Assembly: GCA_018676675.1 (NCBI GenBank)
Contig: JABHEG010000137.1
Span: 22,227 to 86,226, forward strand
DNA length: 64,000 nt
Source of the DNA: Lentisphaerota bacterium
GTDB lineage: Bacteria; Verrucomicrobiota; Lentisphaeria; Oligosphaerales; JABHEG01
Direction: 5' to 3'
Notes under the pieces: generated by a model
What the model was told of the DNA's origin: nothing
Database searches by the model: none
The model's input: only the letters and a program-made list of their open reading frames with translations
Made by a program: the position numbers and the translations under genes
Shown: positions 19,188 through 27,424 of the stretch, piece after piece
Position numbering within the stretch: position 1 is the first letter of the stretch
Layout: each line of letters begins with the position of its first letter

Positions 19188-20465
19188 ATGAGTAACCTCG
19201 AAGCGACCGCTGCGCTCAAAGTGGACGGCGACGGTGAACCCAACCGCTACCGTGTCATCGCGGTGGACGACGACCGATCGATGCGCTATGTGGTACGAAG
19301 AAGCCTCGAAAGTGATGCCTGCACGGTCGAGACGGCGGAAGACTACACGTCGGCAATGGCGCTGCTCGCCACAAGACAGTATGACGTGATGGTAACAGAC
19401 GTCGACATGCCGGGAGGGTCGGGCATCGAGTTGCTTGCTCACTGCCGCAAGAATTTGCCCAACCTGCAAGTGATCCTGATCACCGGCCGTCCCCAGCTAA
19501 ACGATGCAGTAGACACCATGCGTCAGGGCGCCTACGATTACCTCGCCAAACCATTCCAGCCACAGAAACTGAAGTCGACAGTGGAAGCGGCCCTGGAGCG
19601 TGGCCGTCAGAACCAGCTGGTCCTGACACAGGTCCTTGACTTGGGCAACCAACTGAGTCGAGATCTCAAGATCATCCGCACCTTGGGCAAGGGAAGCATG
19701 GGAACCGTCCTGCTCGCGGAGGCCGGCGGCGAGTACTACGCGTTGAAGGTGCTGCACTCCTGGCAACTCGACCAAGGGTCCGGGCGCCCTCGCCAACGGT
19801 TTGAGCGCGAGGCCAAAATCCTCTCGGAAATTGACCACCCCAATGTCGTCAAAATATTCGATTTCAAGCTCGATTCGGAAGTCGAGTCACCCCACATCCT
19901 CATGGAGTATGTTGAGGGCGAAACACTTCGGTACATTGTCAACGCAACAGGATATGATCTGTTGCGAAAACTGAAGATCATCCGGCAAATCGCCTCCGCC
20001 CTGTCAGCCGTCCACGCCCACGGCATTGTCCACCGTGACATCAAACCGAGTAACGTGTTGGTCACAGCTGCCGATGGGGTGAAGCTGACGGACTTCGGGA
20101 TTGCCCGCGTGGCCAGCTCAACCCTCACCGGCACGGGGGAGATAGTGGGGTCGCCGGCTTACATGTCACCTGAAGTGTTCATCACGGATGACGTCGACTA
20201 CCGAGCCGACATCTTCTCGCTTGGGGTCCTGAGCTACGAACTGATCACAAACACCAAGCCTTTCTGGGCGGAGACGCTTTCGCGGCTCATCAAGGTGATC
20301 AGCTCGCAGCCTGTCCCGGATCCCAGACACAAGGGACTAGAACTCCCCGATTCGGTGGCCAACCTACTCACGCACATGCTGGAAAAGTCGCCCGATGACC
20401 GGTACCAAAGCGCAGACGAGCTGGTTCGTGCCATAGACGCAATCATCACCGAACTGGAAGCCTGA
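19188..20465 (+). CDS. Receiver domain-serine/threonine protein kinase fusion
   Basis: REC: VIAVDDDRSMRYVVRRSL...VMVTDVDMPGGSGIELL...YLAKPF; kinase: LGKGSMGTV, YALKVL, VHRDIKPSN, LTDFGIA, SPAYMSPE. Confidence 0.95.
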   Translation: MSNLEATAALKVDGDGEPNRYRVIAVDDDRSMRYVVRRSLESDACTVETAEDYTSAMALLATRQYDVMVTDVDMPGGSGIELLAHCRKNLPNLQVILITGRPQLNDAVDTMRQGAYDYLAKPFQPQKLKSTVEAALERGRQNQLVLTQVLDLGNQLSRDLKIIRTLGKGSMGTVLLAEAGGEYYALKVLHSWQLDQGSGRPRQRFEREAKILSEIDHPNVVKIFDFKLDSEVESPHILMEYVEGETLRYIVNATGYDLLRKLKIIRQIASALSAVHAHGIVHRDIKPSNVLVTAADGVKLTDFGIARVASSTLTGTGEIVGSPAYMSPEVFITDDVDYRADIFSLGVLSYELITNTKPFWAETLSRLIKVISSQPVPDPRHKGLELPDSVANLLTHMLEKSPDDRYQSADELVRAIDAIITELEA

Positions 20466-20510
20466 CTCAAGCTCAACCGGTGCCTCTGCTTCCGAGAAGG
20501 ACTGAGCCTG

Positions 20511-22238
20511 ATGCAAACGCGCTCCGGCCCACGCTGGTCGATCTTGCCAAACGAGGCAAGACGGCAGTTCCAGACCTGTGTTCTGCTGATCACCGTCATC
20601 CCATCCCTTGCCATTGCGTTCCTCCTCATCCAGTTCGAACGAGGCGGGGCAGTAGGGTGGGGAAGCTGGCTTGTGGTCGGAGCCGGTCTCGCCTGTATCG
20701 TCGTACTTGGCTACGTTCTTCTCGGCAAATACCCAGCGACGGTAGCCAAGCTCCGAAGCCGCCTCGAAGACATCATGGAAGAAGAGCTTCCCGAACACGT
20801 CGAACAGATGCGATTGGAGGACGATTTCGCCGCCATCGAGACGTCACTCAGCTTGATCCTGGAGCGATTGCGGGAGCGATTTGCCGCCGTTCAGCTCGAG
20901 AAGGCGCGACTAGAGGAAGAACTGGGGCATGTTCGCTACCTGGAGGCCATCGGCACCCTCGCTGCCGGCATTGCCCACGAGATCAGCACCCCCCTGCAGT
21001 TCATCAGTGACAACACGCGATTCCTGAAGGAAGCCACGGAAAAGCTGGTCCGCGCCCTGCCCAGTCGCCAAGCAACTGCCGCCCCCGATCCCGGATCACG
21101 CCACGACGTTCACGGAGCTCCGCAACCAGCTTCTCTTGACCTCAGAGACATGGAATTTCTCCGCGCTCAGATACCAGATGCCATTCAGCAGTCGCAGGAG
21201 GGCATCCGGCGCATCGCAGCGGTGGTCCGCGCCATGAAAGCCTATGCATCACGAGACGCCAGTGGACAATGGGCTGAAGCCGATCTCAATTCCATGATCG
21301 AGAACGCTCTGGAAGTCACCCGAAGTGACTGGAAGCACGTCGCAGATGTCACAACGGAGCTCGCCGATGACTTGCCCGTTCTGACCTGCATCCCTCAGGA
21401 CATGCGTCAGGTGTTGCTGAGCCTGATTGGCAATGCAGCTCAAGCGGTGGGCGAGGCCGTCGAGGACCAAGGCGGACAGAAGGGGATCATCCGCATCGCG
21501 ACGACCGGAACGCAAGACCGGATCACGCTTCGAGTCCAGGACTCAGGCCTCGGGATCCCAGAGCAGGCTCAACCCGACATCTTTGAGCCGTCGTTTACAG
21601 CTGGCGAGGGTGCGCGCAACGCAAATCAGGACCTGGCAATGGCCTACTGGCTCGTCACCCGCAAACATGATGGGGCGATGGCCTTCGAGTCGACGGTGGG
21701 CGAAGGGACGACATTCACCGTTTCGCTTCCTCTGCGCACCGGGGTCTCGGCAGAATCACCGGACCAGCGTGAGAGCGAGGCCACAGCCAAGCCACCGGAG
21801 GCCTCCCGAGGGCCGGAGAGAGACAGTCAGCTCAGAATCCTCTTTGTTGACGACAGCGAAAGCGTCCTATGGGCTCTCGAGAGAACACTGCACGTGATGG
21901 AGGGACATTGGAAAATGGCGTTCGTTACGAGTGCTTCCCAAGCAGTGGAACGGCTCCGTCAACGCCCCTACGACGTTGTCGTCACCGACAGCAACATGCC
22001 GGGGAAAAATGGGCAGGAACTCCTGCAGGAGGTCGGGGATGCCTATCCAGGGACAGGGCGCGTCCTGCTGTCGGGGGACACAGGCCTCCTGGCCGGAGGC
22101 GACGCAACAGGACTCCCGTACCCGATCATCGCCAAACCGTGCGAGCGATCGGAGCTGCAGGCTGCCATCGAGGAGGCACTCGCTGCAGCCCGGGGCCCAA
22201 CGCAGACGACAGCCTCGCCTGCAGGGACGACACCATGA
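20511..22238 (+). CDS. Membrane hybrid histidine kinase (HisKA-HATPase-REC) with degenerate G2 box
   Basis: Two TM segments; LAAGIAHEISTPLQFISDN; N-box LSLIGNAAQAV; NANQDLAMAYWLV where GTGxGLA is expected; C-terminal REC ILFVDDSESVLWAL...VVVTDSNMPG. Confidence 0.88.
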   Translation: MQTRSGPRWSILPNEARRQFQTCVLLITVIPSLAIAFLLIQFERGGAVGWGSWLVVGAGLACIVVLGYVLLGKYPATVAKLRSRLEDIMEEELPEHVEQMRLEDDFAAIETSLSLILERLRERFAAVQLEKARLEEELGHVRYLEAIGTLAAGIAHEISTPLQFISDNTRFLKEATEKLVRALPSRQATAAPDPGSRHDVHGAPQPASLDLRDMEFLRAQIPDAIQQSQEGIRRIAAVVRAMKAYASRDASGQWAEADLNSMIENALEVTRSDWKHVADVTTELADDLPVLTCIPQDMRQVLLSLIGNAAQAVGEAVEDQGGQKGIIRIATTGTQDRITLRVQDSGLGIPEQAQPDIFEPSFTAGEGARNANQDLAMAYWLVTRKHDGAMAFESTVGEGTTFTVSLPLRTGVSAESPDQRESEATAKPPEASRGPERDSQLRILFVDDSESVLWALERTLHVMEGHWKMAFVTSASQAVERLRQRPYDVVVTDSNMPGKNGQELLQEVGDAYPGTGRVLLSGDTGLLAGGDATGLPYPIIAKPCERSELQAAIEEALAAARGPTQTTASPAGTTP

Positions 22239-22945
22239 GTGAACCCAATCACTACACCATCCTGATCGTGGATGACGACAGTAGTTTCCGCCAAAGCCTC
22301 ATCCGACAGTTCTGGCTCATGCGCGACAGCTTCAGCGTCCAGAATCTGGAGGCGGGAAACGGGATGGATGCCCGCCGCATGCTGGCCGAGAACCATGTCG
22401 ACTGTGTCCTGCTTGACTATCGCATGCCCGGGGGATCAGGGCTCGAGTGGTTGGGCCAGTTCCTGGAGCTGGATCCGGGACTGGCCGTCGTCATGGTGAC
22501 GGGTGAAGGCGACGAGCAGACCGCCGTCGCAGCACTGCACAGGGGAGCCATGGACTACCTCGTGAAGGGAGCCTTCACCAGGGAGGGCCTGGAACGCGCG
22601 GTGGTCAACGCCATCGACAAAGTGCGCATGCGGCGTGCCCTGGGCGAGGCCGAGAAGCAGCGAGTTATGCTTGAGAGCCTCGGAGCTGCCTGCCATCACC
22701 TGGGGCAACCCGCAACCGTGATCCGGACGTACCTGGAACTCATGCAGGGCGGCGAGCAGTCGGATGAAATGCAACAGATGATCTCGCGATGCCTCGAATC
22801 AGCAGGTGCCATTGCCGATATACTGCACCAACTGCAGAAGGTGAGTCAGTACCGAACCGTTCCCTACTTGACCGGAATGGGCGAAGACTCGCGATGCAAA
22901 ACCAGTATCATTGACATCGGTTCGGACCAAGCCGGCGAAGCGTGA
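22235..22945 (+). CDS. Response regulator: REC plus C-terminal histidine-containing helical (DHp-like) domain, no ATPase domain
   Basis: ATGA overlap with upstream CDS; ILIVDDDSSFRQSL...CVLLDYRMPGGSGLEWL; SLGAACHHLGQPATVIRTYLELMQ; ends shortly after YRTVPYL. Confidence 0.88.
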   Translation: MSEPNHYTILIVDDDSSFRQSLIRQFWLMRDSFSVQNLEAGNGMDARRMLAENHVDCVLLDYRMPGGSGLEWLGQFLELDPGLAVVMVTGEGDEQTAVAALHRGAMDYLVKGAFTREGLERAVVNAIDKVRMRRALGEAEKQRVMLESLGAACHHLGQPATVIRTYLELMQGGEQSDEMQQMISRCLESAGAIADILHQLQKVSQYRTVPYLTGMGEDSRCKTSIIDIGSDQAGEA

Positions 22946-23208
22946 GTGCCACGGCATTGCCCTCCGCCGACTCACAGCCCCACCACCACGTAGCAGAGCA
23001 TATCGTTTGGGAGGCGGTGCCATCCGGCGAGCTCTCCGTGAGTGCAGTGTCAGGAGAAAGCTGACAGAGCTGCCTACTCACAGCCCCCCGTCAACACTCG
23101 CTCCGCCCAACCTGCGAACCGGTAGGAGGGTGCTCCGACGCGCCAAATCCAGGGTTGGCGGCCAAACGCCACTCAGCCATGCCGCACGGTCTCCTCAACA
23201 AGACAGCA

Positions 23209-23240
23209 GTAAGGCGCAGCCGTTACCGACTGCGCCTTAC
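23209..23240 (-). terminator. Hairpin downstream of the FadL-like gene, terminator-like
   Basis: 11-bp stem GTAAGGCGCAG/CTGCGCCTTAC with a 10-nt loop; no clear U tract. Confidence 0.45.
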
Positions 23241-23269
23241 CACGGACACAACGTCAAGCGGCATCGCCT

Positions 23270-24484
23270 CTAGAACTTGTACCCCACCGAGATCGACGCG
23301 AGGTGCGCCCCGCCATCCTGGTAGTCCCCGGTTGTCGGGGCCAGCACCTTGGACCCGGGAGGCGTATCTTCCACCAGAATGAGGCAATAGGCGAGGTCCA
23401 CAGACCACTTCTCACCGGCATACCCCGCCCCAACACAGAGCATGTGGCGATCGCCATCCGGGAGCTCCTGACTGCGGTATTCACCGTTAGCAGGGGTGTT
23501 GTCGTACACATAGCCGCTACGAAGCGTCCAAGCCTCATTGAGCTGGTATTCAGCACCCAACCGGTAGCTAAAAACGTCGCTCCAGTTCTTCGTTGAGGCA
23601 GGTGTGCCAGCCAGCGCACCACCGTCGTAGTAGACGTGCAGTTCGTCATACGTGTGCCACCCCGTCCAGACGACATCGACCCCCAGCGTTAAGTTCCCGA
23701 AAGTCGTCGTGCTCACTCCAGCAGTGACAGATGGCGGCAACGTGACCGTGCCGTCGATCCCAGTTGGCCCGACCGGGCCGGTAAAGTGCACGCGCCCTTC
23801 CAAGGCGATCCGCATAGAGGACTGGTACTTGACCCCAACTCGCCAGTCGTCGTTGACCTCATAGTTTGCGCTCAGCGAGTAAGCCGAGCCGAATCCGTCT
23901 GCCTCATGCTTCGCCTGTCCAGCAGCTCCGACGTAAGCCCTGTAGTACAGATCTGAATACCCCACACTTACGCCGAGCGCGAGCGACAGCTTGTCAGTGG
24001 CTTTGTACGCAACAGAAGGGGTCAAGGTGTGCGTCGCAAACTGCATCTCGAGCGTCGGTCCCATCCCCATTCCACCAAAGCCGGTGGGAATCCACACGTC
24101 GTCATCCCACTCCGTACCGAGACCATACGGAACGTTGAACGCCAGCGTCCCGGTCACTTTCTCGCTGATCGGGTGGACGTAGTAGAGGCTCGGGATGAGG
24201 TGGATCTCGTCCCGCATGTCGGCGGTGTCGCCAGCGCCGGGCGGATCATAGCTGAAGCTCAGCTTCGCCGTGGTCACACCCAACTGCAGCGCTCGGCCCT
24301 CGGCACCGGCAAGCGAAGCAGGATTGTACCAGGCGTTCGACACCATGTCCGGCCGGGCGCTGATCGCCCCGGCCTGACCAAGGGCTTCAGCAGACCCCTC
24401 CGTGTAGAGCTGGAAACCAGCCCCCCAGACGAAACCGCAGCTCAAAGACAGCAACCCGACCACACCAGCGACTCGACGCATCAT
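23270..24484 (-). CDS. FadL/TodX-type outer membrane transport protein
   Basis: Signal peptide, AGFQLYTEGSAEALGQAGAISARPDMVSNAWYNPASLAG, C-terminal aromatic residue (SISVGYKF). Confidence 0.9.
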   Translation of the reverse strand: MMRRVAGVVGLLSLSCGFVWGAGFQLYTEGSAEALGQAGAISARPDMVSNAWYNPASLAGAEGRALQLGVTTAKLSFSYDPPGAGDTADMRDEIHLIPSLYYVHPISEKVTGTLAFNVPYGLGTEWDDDVWIPTGFGGMGMGPTLEMQFATHTLTPSVAYKATDKLSLALGVSVGYSDLYYRAYVGAAGQAKHEADGFGSAYSLSANYEVNDDWRVGVKYQSSMRIALEGRVHFTGPVGPTGIDGTVTLPPSVTAGVSTTTFGNLTLGVDVVWTGWHTYDELHVYYDGGALAGTPASTKNWSDVFSYRLGAEYQLNEAWTLRSGYVYDNTPANGEYRSQELPDGDRHMLCVGAGYAGEKWSVDLAYCLILVEDTPPGSKVLAPTTGDYQDGGAHLASISVGYKF

Positions 24485-24955
24485 GCCTCTTTCCTCCACC
24501 CAAGTGCCTGTCCACAGGAGTAATCGACCGTTCGAACGCCCGCCCGGCGTCGTGCCAATCGTTACCCCAACCCAGAAATACCTCCCGGTGTGTCACTTCG
24601 GAGAGGCACCCGAAACAGGCGCTCACGGCACACCAGAATACGCAGACATTACCGCAGAACTCCCTCAGCACAAAGCCAAACGCGGTAACCTCCCCCTGAT
24701 AACCCGGCTTGGTCCATGAACAAATGTCCCACATGTATCGTCCATAGGGGTGAACAGCGGAGTGAACACCACGTCCGGAGCGAGTAGGAGAGTCAGCCAA
24801 TGTGCGTACCGAAGAGATCCAAGCTGGGGCAACGGATTTCCCGCAAGTTCCTGTCAGCCACCTTGCGTGCCTTGTGTGTGGGAATTCCTGGATGGCGGGG
24901 GGCAGAGACTGCTCGCCATTGGGAACGCGTTTCGACGGATAGTGCGTTGCGCCCC

Positions 24956-27367
24956 ATGGACGGTCGGAAGCCCCGCATCCTCTGTCTCCTGTCCGCTGGG
25001 CGCACACTCCCTCTCGTCCTGTGCCTTTTGGCCTGCGGATGTGCTGCAACCCGCGAAGTGCGCCGAGCTCGGACGGCCATGGCTCAAGGGCGCCCCATAC
25101 TCGCCCGAGGCCACTTAGAGAGCGCGGCCCGCCTCTCCCCCAAGCGACTCAGGGATCCTGAATTCCGGGAAAAGCTGCGGATTGCGAGACGAGACGCCAG
25201 ACACGCCGAAGGCGCCCAGCTGGCACGCGGACAGAAATGGGATGCAGCGCTGAATGCGTTCGAGGATGTCCTGGAGATTGAGTCGGGATGGCCCGACGCA
25301 CTGCGTTCCATCGCGGAGACGAAGCAATGGGCGGCTGCGGCCCTCCATCAGCAGGCCCTGGCACAGGCAGATATGGGAAGAGCCCGTGACGCTGCCGCGA
25401 GCGCTGCACGCGCTCTTACCTACGTTCCGGACCACCCCGGCGCCCAACAGGCACACCACGCCACACAGTTCCCGGAAGCGGACGAAACTCGGGGAGGCGT
25501 TCACTACCGAATCGCCACGCAACACATCACGACCCAGCGTTGGCCTGAAGCCGCCGAAGCCCTCCGGGAGGCCACGGTTGCCAACCCCAACCATCTTCCC
25601 GCACGCGCCCGACTGTTTGAAGCCAAAGAGAGAGTGAGTAGAGCCAAGGCCCTGTTCGACAAGGCAGTCTCAGCCCTCGAACAGCATGATCTTGGGGAAG
25701 CAGAATCTGCGTTTTCCCGCAGTCTTGACGTCACGCCACACGCGGGCCGAACAGCGGAAAGACTGGAGCACGTGAAACAGCTCATCGCCCACGCAACCAA
25801 GCTGACCGAACAAGCCCAAGATCACCTTGCCCACAGGCGTTGGGACAGCGCGATCAAAAGTGCCGGGAACGTACTGCAACTGTGGAGCACGCACCCTCAG
25901 GCCGAGGAACTCAGATCCACAGCGGCCAGCGGCGCTGCCCGGGACGCGATTACTCAGGGACGAGAGCTCCTCAAACAAGCCCACTATACCCGGGCCGAGA
26001 GGGAGTTCGAACGAGCGTTGACCTACCGACCGGACAGCGCCAAGGCAAAAGAAAGCCTGTCAGATGCCGCCCTGGCACGAGCAAGATCCGCCGAGGTCGG
26101 GGAAGCCTGGGGAGCCGCGCTGTTGTGGCGGATAACCGCCCAGCAACGCCATCAGCGGAAAAGCGACAGCGCGGAGATCACGCGCACGATCACACGCGTC
26201 CTGAATCGACTGCAGACGGACCTCTCCCTCGCGGTCCTTGGGCCGGGTGGGAAAATCGATGCGGATGCGCTCGACTTGGCCCAGGGGCTCCGTGACCGAT
26301 TGCAGGCAAAACTCCCCTCGTTCATTCAGCTGAGCCCCGCCGATCTCTCTGGGAAAGAAACGAATGTCGACTACGAACTGCGCCTTGAATGCCTGGGAAT
26401 CAATATTGACCAAGAGGTCATTCAGCGCGCAAGCCGGACGCATCTGTACAATGTCGAGCACCGTTTCCCCAACGTGGAGATAGCACGTACCCGTGAGCTC
26501 ATCCACTCGTGCGAGCATCAGGTCACAGTACTCAGCCACCGACTGACCGAAGCCGAGTCCAGGCTCCACCACCTCAGAAGAAGCGCCCCACCCACTCCCA
26601 GGCATCCGAAGAAACACGACGCCTCCACAGGCGGGAACGCCGCAAGCCCCTCGACCAGACACGGCCAGAGAGGCAGACACGAAACGGGAGAAGCAGATCA
26701 AGACAATGCCCACCATGGCGGAACGAACCATGCCCATCAGGGGGAACACCACGCCCATGCGAAGTACGCAGAGCATCAGCGGCGTGAGCAGCACCTCCAG
26801 AGCCAGGTAAACCGCTGCCGAAGAGACCTCGATAACGAGCGGCGGGAACTGAGACGACTGCGTAGACGTCTGGATTCACTGCCCCGCACAATCGTAGAGG
26901 TACACCGCAAGACATGGCCGTACGTCCGTGTGACAGAGCGCAAGACAGGTCGACTCGTGGCCCGTCTGAACTTGGTCAGCACCAAGACCGGAAAGCCCGC
27001 GGCAGAGCAGGTGTTTGAGGTCAGCAAACAGGACCAGGACGACGCTATCGAGAACCCGAACCCCGACATTGGTCTCAAGTCCGACCCACTCATTCTGCGG
27101 ACCAACCAGTCCATCCGTGGGAGCCTGCTGAACGCAGCGTCCATCAGAACGGCTGAAGCAGCAATCGACATGGTTCACGAGCAGATTCGCCTGCGCCTGG
27201 AACAGGAGCGGGACGCTGTTCGCGGGCAGGACCTCGTTTCCCCGCAACGTCTGGAACGCGAAGTCACTGCCATCCTCGCACGTCAGGCCAGAGGGTCCAC
27301 GTCCGCGACAGCCGATCTCGAACAGCTCCGTCAGACGCTGGAAGAACGGGCATCGAAGACCAACTGA
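24956..27367 (+). CDS. TPR-rich lipoprotein with a histidine-rich insert
   Basis: Lipobox LVLCLLACGC; repeated TPR-like helices; His-rich DNAHHGGTNHAHQGEHHAHAKYAEHQRREQH. Confidence 0.8.
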   Translation: MDGRKPRILCLLSAGRTLPLVLCLLACGCAATREVRRARTAMAQGRPILARGHLESAARLSPKRLRDPEFREKLRIARRDARHAEGAQLARGQKWDAALNAFEDVLEIESGWPDALRSIAETKQWAAAALHQQALAQADMGRARDAAASAARALTYVPDHPGAQQAHHATQFPEADETRGGVHYRIATQHITTQRWPEAAEALREATVANPNHLPARARLFEAKERVSRAKALFDKAVSALEQHDLGEAESAFSRSLDVTPHAGRTAERLEHVKQLIAHATKLTEQAQDHLAHRRWDSAIKSAGNVLQLWSTHPQAEELRSTAASGAARDAITQGRELLKQAHYTRAEREFERALTYRPDSAKAKESLSDAALARARSAEVGEAWGAALLWRITAQQRHQRKSDSAEITRTITRVLNRLQTDLSLAVLGPGGKIDADALDLAQGLRDRLQAKLPSFIQLSPADLSGKETNVDYELRLECLGINIDQEVIQRASRTHLYNVEHRFPNVEIARTRELIHSCEHQVTVLSHRLTEAESRLHHLRRSAPPTPRHPKKHDASTGGNAASPSTRHGQRGRHETGEADQDNAHHGGTNHAHQGEHHAHAKYAEHQRREQHLQSQVNRCRRDLDNERRELRRLRRRLDSLPRTIVEVHRKTWPYVRVTERKTGRLVARLNLVSTKTGKPAAEQVFEVSKQDQDDAIENPNPDIGLKSDPLILRTNQSIRGSLLNAASIRTAEAAIDMVHEQIRLRLEQERDAVRGQDLVSPQRLEREVTAILARQARGSTSATADLEQLRQTLEERASKTN

Positions 27368-27368
27368 G

Positions 27369-27410
27369 AGCGAGTGGTCCGGCGAACAATAGTGTGCTGA
27401 CACACTCGCT
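27369..27410. terminator. Hairpin between convergent genes, possible bidirectional terminator
   Basis: AGCGAGTG...CACTCGCT, with a competing or nested AGTGTG-CTGA-CACACT. Confidence 0.45.
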
Positions 27411-27424
27411 TCCTTCCACCACGG

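Noticed and set aside
26060-26794. Minus-strand ORF with hydrophobic, TM-like stretches
   Set aside because: Antisense of His-rich and coiled sequence in the TPR lipoprotein; hydrophobicity is a codon-complement artefact.
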